Assembly: GCA_963811585.1 (NCBI GenBank)
Contig: CAWERR010000009.1
Span: forward strand, 434,001 to 498,000
Source: JACDHG01 sp963811585
Lineage (GTDB): Bacteria > Actinomycetota > Actinomycetes > Propionibacteriales > Nocardioidaceae
Length of the DNA stretch: 64,000 nt
Direction: 5' to 3'
The notes beneath the pieces are model-generated. The model did no database searches, was not told where the DNA came from, and saw nothing but the letters and a program-made list of their open reading frames with translations. This document shows positions 1 to 8,276 of this stretch, in pieces; the first letter of the stretch is position 1; each line of letters begins with the position of its first letter. A program made the position numbers and the translations under genes.

Positions 1-804
1 ATGCCAGCAGTTCCCGTCATTGGCCTCGCCCTCGAGGGTGTGCTCACGCCAGCCGTCAAAGGCGTCACTCGACACCGCAACCGGGTACGGCGTACCGGTG
101 TCAACCATGCGGCGCTCGTAGACGTCTCCGCGCGAGGTGGCCACGACACGCTTCGCCGGAACGCCCTCGCCGCCCAGCCCACCGGGCCGGAACCCGGTCG
201 AGGCCATCCCGAGAGGTTCGAACAGCACCTCATCAGCCACCACCTCGACAGGCGCCGCGAACTCACGCGCGACGATCTCACCGAGAAGCATGAAGCCGAG
301 GTCGGAGTAGTGGCGGCCCGACCGCGGCCCGTACCGCAGCGGCAGTCGCAGTACGCACTCGACAGCATCCGCACTGGACCGCGCGCCGGCGACGTACGTC
401 GGCCACCACTCCCACAGCCCACCTTGATGCTCGAGCAGATCGCGCACCGTCACCGTCTCCTTGCCGTCGCCAGCGAAGTCGGCGAACCAGCGCTGCACCG
501 GGGTGTCCAGCCGGAGCCGACGACTGTCCACCAGCGTCATCGCCAGCGCCGTCGTCACCACCAGCTTTGTGATCGACCCGACGTCGAAGACCGGCTCCGC
601 GGCCAGGGCGATCGGCCGCCTCGCCTGCCCTAGGTCGTCCAGCACTCGGGCATGGCCGCGGCTCACGATGACCGGTTCTGCCGACACCGCGCTAACCCCG
701 ATGACGGCCGCGGACGGACCACCAGGCACGCCAGGGTCGGCTGCCGACGCACGCGTGACCAAATTGTCCGCGATGCCCTGCAGTGCGCTCCGCACAACCA
801 CCAC
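1..804 (-). CDS. Serine hydrolase, beta-lactamase (class C/PBP-like) family, partial (3' end outside window)
   Basis: Probably a serine D,D-peptidase or esterase of the beta-lactamase-related family. The reverse strand is open from a cluster of GTG codons (804, 801, 795) to the window edge, about 268 codons. The catalytic SxxK is seen in DVGSITK, the second motif in HYSDLGFMLLGEI, and the last visible residues (GEANDGNCWH) match the region that in this family precedes the HxG/KTG motif, so only the C-terminal part is missing. There is no signal peptide. Start uncertain: the purine-rich stretch AAGG just upstream best fits the GTG at 795. It is divergent from a peptide ABC importer with about 85 bases between them, which hints at peptide or muropeptide use (inference). 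Substrate cannot be read from the sequence. Confidence 0.8.
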   Translation of the reverse strand, partial: MVVVRSALQGIADNLVTRASAADPGVPGGPSAAVIGVSAVSAEPVIVSRGHARVLDDLGQARRPIALAAEPVFDVGSITKLVVTTALAMTLVDSRRLRLDTPVQRWFADFAGDGKETVTVRDLLEHQGGLWEWWPTYVAGARSSADAVECVLRLPLRYGPRSGRHYSDLGFMLLGEIVAREFAAPVEVVADEVLFEPLGMASTGFRPGGLGGEGVPAKRVVATSRGDVYERRMVDTGTPYPVAVSSDAFDGWREHTLEGEANDGNCWH

Positions 805-853
805 CCTTGTCAAAAAGTTTCCTCTTTACAAGGGCGTTGGTAGAAAGATAACG
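804..853 (+). promoter_or_regulatory. Divergent promoter region with 7-bp inverted repeat upstream of the peptide importer
   Basis: CCCTTGT at 804-810 and ACAAGGG at 828-834 form a perfect 7-bp inverted repeat separated by 17 AT-rich bases. A plausible promoter for the importer overlaps its right arm: TTTACA (825-830), 17-base spacer, GATAAC (848-853), leaving about 30 bases to the ATG. The repeat would cover the -35 and the start of the divergent hydrolase gene, so it may be an operator. Binding protein unknown. Confidence 0.45.
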
Positions 854-889
854 TCCCATCGGAGGGGACCGCTCGCGAAGGGACTCGCC

Positions 890-2440
890 ATGGCTGGAAA
901 ACGATACCTGCGTGCACTCGTGGCGCTCACCGCCGGCGCCGCGTTGGCGCTGACCGGGTGCAACCCCTCTTCCGACACCGAAGGAGGCAGCGGCGAGGAT
1001 GAGCCCTTCATCGTCGCCCGCACCGGTGACATCGACGGGCGCGACCCGGCAGTTGCGACCGCGTTCCAGACGACGCAGACCCTCGACCTGGTCTACGACA
1101 CCCTGATCGACACGTCCGACGAGGGAGACCTCGAGCCCGCTCTGGCGACGAAGTGGGAGCTCAGCGAGGACGACAAGACGGTCATCCTCACGTTGCGCGA
1201 AGGTGTGGAGTTCCACAACGGCTCCGCCTTCACGGCCGCCGACGCACAAGCGAGCCTCGAGCGCGTGCTCGACCCAGACGTCGGGTCCGTCGCCGCGTCG
1301 AACCTCATCAACGTCGCCGACGTACGCGCTGACGGCGACACCACGCTCGTGCTGGAGCTCAAGCAGCCGGACGCAGCGCTGCTGCGGGTTCTGTCCACGA
1401 CGGCCACGGCCATCCTCGACCAGGACGACATCGAGAGCGAGAGCGTGGGTCGGGAGGTCAACGGCACCGGCCCCTACAAGTGGGGCTCGTGGGACCAGGG
1501 CCAGAAGGTAGTGCTCGAGGCCAACGAGGACTACTGGGGCGACGTCGCCCAGCTCAAGACCGTCGAGCTCCGCGTCATCCCCGACGAGTCTTCCGTCCTG
1601 TCCGGCATGAAGGCGGGCAGTTTCGACTTGGGCGTCGTCTCTGACCCGAGCGTCGCCGAGCAGGTCGACACCGAGGCGATGCAGCTCCTGTCACAACCGA
1701 CGTTGTCGTACCACGCTTTGATGCTTAACGGCCGACGCAGTCCGCTGTCCAAGCTCCCCGTGCGCCAGGCCATTGCCTGCGCTCTCGATCGCGAGCAGGT
1801 CGTCGACCAGGCATACCTCGGCCAAGCCGAGATCACCGGCCCCATCACCAGCCCGGCCTACGACTACGACCCGACCGAGGGCCTGCCCTGTGACCCACCC
1901 GACCTCGACGCGGCCCGTGATCTCCTCGCCGACGCCGGCTACCCCGACGGGTTCACCCTGGAGACGATCGTGATGGTCGGCGAGTACGCCACGGCCACCA
2001 ACGTCGCCACCTCCGTGCAGGGTCAGCTCGAAGAGATCGGGGTCGAGCTTGATCTTCAGCAGCAGCAGACCAACGTGTACGTCGACAACTGGCTGGAGGC
2101 CAACTACGACGCCGCGATCGCGCTCAACGGTGGCAGCACCGATCCGTACCTCATGTACGGCCGCTACTACACCGACGGTGCGTCGCTCGCCAAGCCTGCG
2201 GGCCTGACCGACGCAGGGCTCGCCGATCTCCTGACACAGGCCAACTCGACGACAGACGAGGACGAGAGGCAGCAGCTCTTCCAGGATCTGCAGGAGCGAC
2301 TCCTCGAGCTGTCCCCCTGGGTATGGCTGCAGCACAACCAGTCCTACTACCTCGTGGGGAACGACGTCGAAGGCTTCAAGGCCCTGTCCACCGAGTCATT
2401 GGAGTACCTCGCGAAGGCGAGCCGTGAGGATTCTGGATGA
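890..2440 (+). CDS. ABC transporter substrate-binding lipoprotein, dipeptide/oligopeptide family (SBP_bac_5)
   Basis: Extracytoplasmic receptor of a peptide (Dpp/Opp-type) ABC importer, 516 residues. The N-terminus is a lipoprotein signal peptide with lipobox LTGC and acylated Cys24, followed by an acidic linker. Features of the SBP_bac_5 family include the early FxxTQTLDLVYDTLI region and the block GTGPYKWGSWDQGQKVVLEAN near residue 190. The reading frame stays open far upstream (to 461), but only the ATG at 890 gives a signal peptide, and it has a purine-rich ribosome site (GAAGGGA). The stop overlaps the next ATG by four bases, so translation is coupled to the permeases. The ligand (peptide, glutathione, nickel chelate, opine) cannot be decided from the sequence. 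Confidence 0.9.
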   Translation: MAGKRYLRALVALTAGAALALTGCNPSSDTEGGSGEDEPFIVARTGDIDGRDPAVATAFQTTQTLDLVYDTLIDTSDEGDLEPALATKWELSEDDKTVILTLREGVEFHNGSAFTAADAQASLERVLDPDVGSVAASNLINVADVRADGDTTLVLELKQPDAALLRVLSTTATAILDQDDIESESVGREVNGTGPYKWGSWDQGQKVVLEANEDYWGDVAQLKTVELRVIPDESSVLSGMKAGSFDLGVVSDPSVAEQVDTEAMQLLSQPTLSYHALMLNGRRSPLSKLPVRQAIACALDREQVVDQAYLGQAEITGPITSPAYDYDPTEGLPCDPPDLDAARDLLADAGYPDGFTLETIVMVGEYATATNVATSVQGQLEEIGVELDLQQQQTNVYVDNWLEANYDAAIALNGGSTDPYLMYGRYYTDGASLAKPAGLTDAGLADLLTQANSTTDEDERQQLFQDLQERLLELSPWVWLQHNQSYYLVGNDVEGFKALSTESLEYLAKASREDSG

Positions 2441-3396
2441 CCTGGCGCTACCTCTCGATGCGGCTCTTGGGGACTTTGGGGACGCTGGCAGGGGTGGCAA
2501 TACTCGTGTTCGTGGTGCTGAGGGCGTTGCCCGGTGACGCCATCACCGCCAAGCTCGGCACCGAATCGGGAGTGTTGACCGCCGAACAGGTGGAGGCGCT
2601 CGAGGAGTACTACGGCATCGACGAGCCGCTCTGGGGCCAGTTCACGAGCTGGATCAGCAGTGTGTTGACCGGAAACCTCGGTGTCTCGGCCAACTCCGGC
2701 GTCCCGGTCTCCGAGCTGATCTTCTCCGCGCTGCCCGTCACGCTCGAGCTCGCCGTGCTCTCGATCCTCATCTCGACGCCGGTTGGCGTCGGGCTCGGCA
2801 TGCTGGCCGCCAGCCGTCCTGGCTCGGCGCGAGACGTGGGCGTGCAGTCGTTCGGCCTGATCGGCCTTGCGCTGCCCGAGTTCGTGATCGCGTCGGTGGC
2901 GGTCGCCGCCCTTGCCTCGGCGTTCTCGTACTTTCCCGATCCGGGCTCCTTCGTGCCCCTCACCGAGTCGGTGTCAGGCAACCTGAGCCAGATGCTCTAT
3001 CCGGCGCTGGTCTTGTCGGTCGGCCTGGTCGCGACGATCATGCGTACGACGCGATCGGCCTACCTCGAGGTGCAGAACACCGACTTCGTGCGCACGGCTG
3101 AAGGCAAGGGGTTGTCACCCACGCGGGTCCGCCTGCGCCATGTCCTGCACAACGCCTCGATCCCCATCGTGACGATCGTGGGGATCCAGTTCGGCTACCT
3201 GCTGGGCGGCACGGTGATCATCGAGCAGATCTTCGCGCTGCCAGGGCTTGGCCGGCTCCTGCTCACGGGCATCTTGGAGCAGGACTACGCCGTGGTGCAG
3301 AGCACCGTCCTGTTCGTCGCTGCTGCCTTTGTGATCGTCAACCTGGTCGTGGACCTGACGTACCAAGCCCTCGACCCGAGGGCCCGGCTGCGATGA
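2437..3396 (+). CDS. Peptide ABC transporter permease, DppB-like
   Basis: First membrane subunit of the importer, 319 residues, normal for DppB/OppB. Hydrophobic segments lie at about residues 9-30, 100-122, 134-160, 185-205, 245-270 and 285-310. The cytoplasmic EAA loop that contacts the ATPases is visible as EGKGLSPTRVRLRHVLHNA around residues 223-242, and the extracellular loop between TM1 and TM2 carries the typical YGIDEPLWGQFTSW segment. Start ATG at 2437 overlaps the stop of the receptor gene (ATGA), and its own stop overlaps the next gene the same way. Confidence 0.92.
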   Translation: MTWRYLSMRLLGTLGTLAGVAILVFVVLRALPGDAITAKLGTESGVLTAEQVEALEEYYGIDEPLWGQFTSWISSVLTGNLGVSANSGVPVSELIFSALPVTLELAVLSILISTPVGVGLGMLAASRPGSARDVGVQSFGLIGLALPEFVIASVAVAALASAFSYFPDPGSFVPLTESVSGNLSQMLYPALVLSVGLVATIMRTTRSAYLEVQNTDFVRTAEGKGLSPTRVRLRHVLHNASIPIVTIVGIQFGYLLGGTVIIEQIFALPGLGRLLLTGILEQDYAVVQSTVLFVAAAFVIVNLVVDLTYQALDPRARLR

Positions 3397-4307
3397 GTTC
3401 TGCCGACTCACCGCTGCCAAACGCGCCAGGGGTTGCCCACATCGAGGGCGCCACCACCACCCCTGGAGGGCTGCGTGATTTCGGCCGCCGGGTGTGGCAG
3501 GACCGAAACGGCCGGATCGGCCTCGTGGTGTTCGTCTTGCTCTGCTTGCTTGCGCTACTGGCCGTGGTCGGGGCGACTCCGCACGACCCCCTCGCGCAGC
3601 ATCCTGACGATCAGCTGCAGAGTCCTTCGTGGACGTACTGGTTCGGCACCGACCAGTTCGGTCGCGACGTCGCCTCCCGCACGTTCGCCGGGATCGCGTC
3701 GTCGCTGCGAGTGGCCCTCCTCGCGGTCGGGGTGGCCGCAGTGGTGGGGACTGTCGTGGGAGTCTCGAGCGGCTATGCCGGCGGCATCTGGGACCAGGTC
3801 ATGGGCCGGCTCACCGACGTGTTCTTCGCGTTCCCGGCAACCCTGCTGGCGCTGTCGATGATCGCCGCTCTCGGCCGCGGGTGGTACAACACCGCCATCG
3901 CGATCGCGATCGTCTACTTTCCGATCTTCGTCCGGGTTGCGCGCGGGCCGACGCTGTCCGTGCGTGAGTTGGAGTACGTCGCCGCGTGCCGCGTCGTCGG
4001 GTTCTCGGGACGGCGGATCCTCTTCCGGCACGTGCTCCCCAATGTGAGCGCCCCCGTCGTCGTACAAGTGACGCTCGCTTTGTCCTGGGCGATCCTGACC
4101 GAGGCGGGGCTGTCTTTCCTCGGGCTCGGCACCCAGCCACCAGACCCGTCCCTCGGCCTGATGGTGAGCGACGCTCGCAACCTCATCACCACGGCATGGT
4201 GGACGATGGTGTTCCCGTCGTTGGCCATCGTCGCCGCGGTCATCTCTCTCAACCTGATGGGCGATGGGATGCGATCCGCGCTCGACCCCAAGGAGACCCG
4301 TCGGTGA
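3393..4307 (+). CDS. Peptide ABC transporter permease, DppC-like
   Basis: Second membrane subunit, 304 residues, with the N-terminal cytoplasmic helix and first transmembrane segment (about residues 40-62), the family loop FGTDQFGRDVASR, and five further hydrophobic segments. The EAA loop is ACRVVGFSGRRILFRHVLP near residues 193-211. It pairs with the DppB-like protein to form the channel. Four-base overlaps on both sides (ATGA at 3393, GTGA at 4304) place it inside one translationally coupled operon. Confidence 0.92.
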   Translation: MSSADSPLPNAPGVAHIEGATTTPGGLRDFGRRVWQDRNGRIGLVVFVLLCLLALLAVVGATPHDPLAQHPDDQLQSPSWTYWFGTDQFGRDVASRTFAGIASSLRVALLAVGVAAVVGTVVGVSSGYAGGIWDQVMGRLTDVFFAFPATLLALSMIAALGRGWYNTAIAIAIVYFPIFVRVARGPTLSVRELEYVAACRVVGFSGRRILFRHVLPNVSAPVVVQVTLALSWAILTEAGLSFLGLGTQPPDPSLGLMVSDARNLITTAWWTMVFPSLAIVAAVISLNLMGDGMRSALDPKETRR

Positions 4308-5287
4308 CCGGCGGCGAGAGCGTCCTCGAGGTGCGAGACCTCCAGACGGTGGTGCGGTCGCGAGGCCGCGAGCTTCCCGTCGTACGCGGAGTGTCCTTCG
4401 ACGTACAGGCCGGTGAGGTCGTGGCGCTGGTCGGCGAGAGCGGCAGCGGCAAGTCCATGACAGCCCTGTCCGTGATGGGGCTATTGCCGTCTGCGGCGCG
4501 AGTGACGGGTGGCTCGGCTCGACTCGACGGCCGCGACCTCCTTGCACTCGACCCGACGGAGCTCCGGAAGGCGCGAGGCGCCGAGATCGCGATGATCTAC
4601 CAGGACCCGATGACGTCTCTGAACCCACTGATGAAGGTCGGAGCGCAGGTGGTCGAAGGACTCGAGGCACATGGTGTGCCTCGCGCCGACGCTCGGTCGC
4701 GCGCCCTCGAATCACTCGGCGAGGTCGGCCTTCCTCGCCCCGAGCGCATCGCCCGCTCTTACCCGCACGAGCTGTCCGGCGGCCAATGTCAGCGGGTGAT
4801 GGTCGCAATGGCCGTGGCGATGCGACCCAAGGTGTTGATCGCCGACGAGCCCACCACCGCGCTCGACGTGACGATCCAGCAACAGGTGCTCAGCCTGGTC
4901 GACGACTTGCGCCAGCGACTGGGGATGGCGGTCGTGTGGATCACGCACGACCTCGGCGTCGTGGCGCGGATCGCTGAGAAAGTGCTGGTCATGTACGCCG
5001 GCCGCGTGGTCGAGTCCGGCCAGAGCGCTGACCTGTTCCGCCGCCCCGAGCACCCCTACACCGCGGCCCTCCTCGGCTCGATCCCACCCGTGCTCGGCAG
5101 TGAGCGTCCCCCGATACCGCAGATCGGTGGCACCCCACCAGACCTCGCGAGCCTGCCCACAGGATGCTCGTTCCACCCCCGCTGCCTGCAGCGCGAGGCG
5201 AAGTGCACCCTGCACGACCCGCGGCTCGAGCCGCGTGGACGCGACCTCGCGGCGTGCTGGGTCCCGCGAGATCGGTGGGTCTCATGA
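4304..5287 (+). CDS. Peptide ABC transporter ATP-binding protein, DppD-like
   Basis: First ATPase of the importer, 327 residues. Walker A is GESGSGKS (residues 44-51), the signature is LSGGQCQR, Walker B is VLIADEPT, and the H-loop lies in WITHDLG. The C-terminal oligopeptide-transporter extension with GCSFHPRCLQREAKC is present; in some family members such cysteines bind an Fe-S cluster. The signature has Cys where Gln or Arg is usual in LSGGQ(Q/R)QR, probably harmless. I choose GTG at 4304, which overlaps the previous stop as GTGA; upstream in-frame sequence lies entirely within the permease gene. Confidence 0.92.
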   Translation: MTGGESVLEVRDLQTVVRSRGRELPVVRGVSFDVQAGEVVALVGESGSGKSMTALSVMGLLPSAARVTGGSARLDGRDLLALDPTELRKARGAEIAMIYQDPMTSLNPLMKVGAQVVEGLEAHGVPRADARSRALESLGEVGLPRPERIARSYPHELSGGQCQRVMVAMAVAMRPKVLIADEPTTALDVTIQQQVLSLVDDLRQRLGMAVVWITHDLGVVARIAEKVLVMYAGRVVESGQSADLFRRPEHPYTAALLGSIPPVLGSERPPIPQIGGTPPDLASLPTGCSFHPRCLQREAKCTLHDPRLEPRGRDLAACWVPRDRWVS

Positions 5288-6267
5288 GCCTGGTTGTCGA
5301 GGATCTGGTCAAGCACTACAAGTCACGAGCGGGCACGGTCCGTGCCGTCGACGGAGTCTCCTTCGAAGTGCAGAGCGGTCAGACCCTGGGACTCGTCGGC
5401 GAGTCCGGGTGCGGGAAGTCGACGACGGCGCGGATGCTCGTGCGGCTCGTGGAGCCGACATCCGGGCGGATCCTGATCGATGGCAAGGACATCACGTCCG
5501 TCCGCGGCTCCGCCCTGTCGGAAATGCGGAGCAAGATCCAGATGGTCTTCCAGGACCCCTACGCCTCGCTCGATCCACGACTGACTGTCGGGAGCACGTT
5601 GGGTGAGGTGCTCGCCGTCCGCCGGATCGTGACCGACCGCGCCAAACGGCGTGGCCGGGTCAACGAGCTGCTGGAGCTGGTCGGGCTGAGCGCGACGGTT
5701 GCCGACCGTTACCCCCACGAGCTCTCGGGTGGGCAGCGGCAGCGCGTCGGCATCGCCCGCGCACTGGCCGTCGAGCCGAGCATCATCGTGCTCGACGAGC
5801 CGCTGTCGGCTCTCGACGTGTCTGTCCGCGCCGAGATCATGAATCTGCTGACCCGTCTTCGTGACGAGCTCGGGCTGACGTACGTATTCATTTCACACGA
5901 CCTGGCGATGGTGCGTCATATCAGCGACCGCATCGCTGTGATGTACCTCGGACAGATCGTCGAGCTCGGCGGCTGGCAGGCAGTGTCCGACGCGCCGCTG
6001 CATCCATACACGACCTCGCTGCGCGACGCCGTACCCGTGGCGGACCCAGAGCTCGAGGCGCAGCGCGAGGTCTCGCCCGTGCGGGGTGAGGTGCCGGATG
6101 CCGTCAACCCGCCGGCCGCGTGCCGGTTCAACCCTCGCTGCCCGTTCGCCGAGGACCGCTGCCGAGGTGAGGTTCCCCTGCTGCGCGAAATCACGGTGGG
6201 GCACCAGGCGGCCTGTCACTTCAGCGAGCAGCTGTATGCCGACGAGCTTCGGACCATGTCGGGCTGA
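5284..6267 (+). CDS. Peptide ABC transporter ATP-binding protein, DppF-like
   Basis: Second ATPase, 327 residues, forming a heterodimer with the DppD-like subunit. Walker A is GESGCGKST (about residues 40-48), signature LSGGQRQR, Walker B IIVLDEPLSALD, H-loop in FISHDLAMV. The C-terminal cysteine motif is RFNPRCPFAEDRC. ATG at 5284 overlaps the previous stop (ATGA). This is the last gene of the five-gene operon; a convergent TetR gene ends 40 bases downstream and I see no clear terminator hairpin between them. Confidence 0.92.
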   Translation: MSLVVEDLVKHYKSRAGTVRAVDGVSFEVQSGQTLGLVGESGCGKSTTARMLVRLVEPTSGRILIDGKDITSVRGSALSEMRSKIQMVFQDPYASLDPRLTVGSTLGEVLAVRRIVTDRAKRRGRVNELLELVGLSATVADRYPHELSGGQRQRVGIARALAVEPSIIVLDEPLSALDVSVRAEIMNLLTRLRDELGLTYVFISHDLAMVRHISDRIAVMYLGQIVELGGWQAVSDAPLHPYTTSLRDAVPVADPELEAQREVSPVRGEVPDAVNPPAACRFNPRCPFAEDRCRGEVPLLREITVGHQAACHFSEQLYADELRTMSG

Positions 6268-6306
6268 CGGCACGTCAACCCCGAAGGTCACGGTTCGCGG
6301 GCGGAG

Positions 6307-6951
6307 TCAGGTGCGCTCGGTGCGCAGGGACGGGTCGGGGCTCAGCCCCGACAAGCCGTGCCAGGCCAGGTTGACGAGGTGGGCTGCCACTACTTCCTTG
6401 CCAGGCTTGCGGGCGTCCAGCCACCACTGGCCGGTCGTGCCCACCATGCCGACCAGCATCTGGGCGTACATCGGCGCGAACTCCGCGTCGAAGCCGCGAG
6501 AGCGGAACTCTGCCTCGAGGATGTACTCGACCCGGGTCGCGATGTCGCCGATGATCGAGACGAACGAGCCGGACTCCGACCCGATCGGCGAGTCGCGGAC
6601 AAGGATCCGAAAGCCGTCTGAGGACTGCTCGATGTAGTCGAGCAGCGCGAACGCCGCCTGCTCAAGCTGGTCGCGGGGGTGATCGGCTGTGAGCGACGAG
6701 CGCATCATGTCGAGGAGCTGGCGCACCTCACGGTCGACCACGACGGCATACAGGCCCTCTTTGCCGCCGAAGTGCTCGTAGACGATGGGTTTGGAGACGT
6801 CTGCGCGCGCAGAGATCTCTTCGATCGAAGCGCCTTCGAAGCCGCGCTCGGCAAACAGCGAGCGGGAGATATCGATGAGCTGCTCGCGGCGCTCCGCGCT
6901 TGTCATGCGTGTTCTCGGCGGGCGTTTGGACTTCCCCTGAGTCACCTGCAC
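6307..6951 (-). CDS. TetR-family transcriptional regulator, likely of the adjacent desaturase
   Basis: DNA-binding repressor of 214 residues. The N-terminal TetR_N domain (about residues 19-65) is clear: ISRSLFAERGFEGASIEEI followed by the recognition helix VSKPIVYEHFGGKEGLY. The C-terminal helical domain would bind an effector. The gene lies 24 bases downstream of the acyl desaturase on the same strand, so the two are likely co-transcribed. A 29-base palindrome in front of the desaturase is the obvious candidate operator, giving autoregulation and control of fatty-acid desaturation. MadR of mycobacteria is a known TetR regulator of desaturase genes; orthology is not shown here. Start could also be the internal Met16. 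Confidence 0.88.
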   Translation of the reverse strand: MQVTQGKSKRPPRTRMTSAERREQLIDISRSLFAERGFEGASIEEISARADVSKPIVYEHFGGKEGLYAVVVDREVRQLLDMMRSSLTADHPRDQLEQAAFALLDYIEQSSDGFRILVRDSPIGSESGSFVSIIGDIATRVEYILEAEFRSRGFDAEFAPMYAQMLVGMVGTTGQWWLDARKPGKEVVAAHLVNLAWHGLSGLSPDPSLRTERT

Positions 6952-6975
6952 ATCATCGCGGTCCTATATGTCGTC

Positions 6976-7953
6976 TCAGGCGGCTTCGGCGCGGACGCGC
7001 TTTTGGTCGAGGCGTTCCTGGACCGGCCAGCGCACGGCGGAGACCCATCCGGCCTTCTCGAGCAGCCAGATAATGCGCGCCGAGCTGTCGAGCTGGCCGC
7101 GCATCACGCCGTGACGGGCGCACGTCGGGTCGCTGTGGTGGAGGTTGTGCCAGGACTCGCCCATCGACGGGATCGCAAGCCACCACACGTTGCCGGACTT
7201 GTCGCGCGACTTGAACGGTCGGTCGCCCACGGCGTGGCAGATCGAGTTGATCGACCAGGTGACGTGGTGCAGGACGCCGACGCGCACCAGAGATGCCCAG
7301 AAGAACGCTGTGAAGGCACCCTGCCAGGACATGGTCCACAGACCACCGGCGACCGCCGGAAGGACGAGTGACGCGAGAACGAACCAAGGGAACATGCGCG
7401 AGATCTTCACGATGTCGCGGTCTTTCAGCAGATCCGGAGCGTACTGACGCTGCGAGGTCTGCTCCGTGTCGAACAGCCAGCCCATGTGGGCGTAGAAGAG
7501 GCCCTTGACGAGGGCCGGCACCGTGTCGCCGTAGCGCCACGGCGAATGGGGGTCGCCTTCACGGTCGGAGAACTTGTGGTGCTTGCGGTGGTCGGCCACC
7601 CAGCGAATGACCGGGCCCTGGATTGCCATCGACCCGGCGACCGCCAGCCCGATCTTGACGCCCCGGTTCGGCTTGAACGACTTGTGGGTGAAGAGGCGGT
7701 GGAAGCCCACCGTGACACCGTGACCCGTGATTGCGTACGCCACGATCGCGATCACGACGTCGCTCCAGCCCAACCAACCACCCCACGCCACCGGAACTGC
7801 AGCCGCGATCGCGAGAAAGGGCAAGATGATGAAGATCCCGAGGGTCCACCGCTCGAGGAGAGACTGCTGGTCGCCTCCCAGGGTGCCGAGGGCTATCTCG
7901 GCGGCATCGGAAGTCTGGGTTCGGGGCGGGGCTACGGCGGTGGCTGGCGTCAT
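6976..7953 (-). CDS. Acyl-CoA (stearoyl-CoA delta-9 type) desaturase
   Basis: Membrane di-iron oxygenase that introduces a cis double bond into acyl chains, adjusting membrane fluidity. It has 325 residues, with the three histidine boxes of the family: HRLFTH (residues 85-90), HRKHH (122-126) and a late HNLHH in GESWHNLHHSDP. Hydrophobic stretches occur around residues 38-60, 62-80, 100-115 and 170-215. It needs an electron donor (ferredoxin/oxidoreductase or cytochrome b5-like) that is not in this window. The TetR gene follows 24 bases downstream, and a long palindrome sits 33-61 bases upstream of the ATG. Confidence 0.9.
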   Translation of the reverse strand: MTPATAVAPPRTQTSDAAEIALGTLGGDQQSLLERWTLGIFIILPFLAIAAAVPVAWGGWLGWSDVVIAIVAYAITGHGVTVGFHRLFTHKSFKPNRGVKIGLAVAGSMAIQGPVIRWVADHRKHHKFSDREGDPHSPWRYGDTVPALVKGLFYAHMGWLFDTEQTSQRQYAPDLLKDRDIVKISRMFPWFVLASLVLPAVAGGLWTMSWQGAFTAFFWASLVRVGVLHHVTWSINSICHAVGDRPFKSRDKSGNVWWLAIPSMGESWHNLHHSDPTCARHGVMRGQLDSSARIIWLLEKAGWVSAVRWPVQERLDQKRVRAEAA

Positions 7954-7985
7954 TCGAGGTCGTCCTCAGGGTGGAAAACACGTAC

Positions 7986-8014
7986 TTACGCAACCGTAAC
8001 CTACGGTGGCGTAA
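7986..8014. promoter_or_regulatory. 29-base near-perfect palindrome, candidate TetR operator of the desaturase
   Basis: The left arm TTACGCAACCGTA (7986-7998) and the right arm TACGGTGGCGTAA (8002-8014) are inverted complements with a single mismatch, around the centre ACC. It sits 33 bases upstream of the desaturase ATG. Length and symmetry are typical of TetR-family operators, and a TetR gene closes the same transcription unit. The assignment to that regulator is inference. Confidence 0.65.
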
Positions 8015-8174
8015 CGAGAAAGTGCTTCTCAGGGACTCCTCAGCCACTTTCGGGGTTTCCAAGCCCCGGTGCACTGCGATCTGGGCGGTGGTTCCTCGGC
8101 GGTCGGGCGACCGCACGGCTGTGGCAGACTGACCCCGACGCAGGGGTGCACCGTCACGGCCGCACGCCACGCAT

Positions 8175-8247
8175 TCCCCTGTGGGGTAACCCGGCAGCCC
8201 GCAAGCCTTTGAAGCTTGAGGTCCTGGATCGAAGCCAGGCAGGGGAG
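8175..8247 (+). tRNA. tRNA-Gln, anticodon TTG
   Basis: A full cloverleaf can be drawn: acceptor TCCCCTG (8175-8181) with CAGGGGA (8240-8246), discriminator G 8247; D stem GGG/CCC; anticodon stem CAAGC (8202-8206) with GCTTG (8214-8218) around loop CTTTGAA, anticodon TTG at 8209-8211; T stem CCTGG with CCAGG. CCA is not encoded. The T loop reads ATCGAAG, with A in place of the near-universal first T. A tRNA-Gln gene next to glmU is also the arrangement in mycobacteria, which supports the call. Confidence 0.88.
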
Positions 8248-8276
8248 CAGACTGACACACCCGACGAGGAGCACAC

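Noticed and set aside
461..889. In-frame extension of the peptide-binding protein to 461
   Set aside because: It overlaps the divergent hydrolase on the other strand, has no ribosome site and would bury the lipoprotein signal that begins at 890.
3555..4808. Minus-strand open frame of 417 codons across the peptide permease and ATPase
   Set aside because: Arg/Pro-rich shadow opposite well-supported genes.
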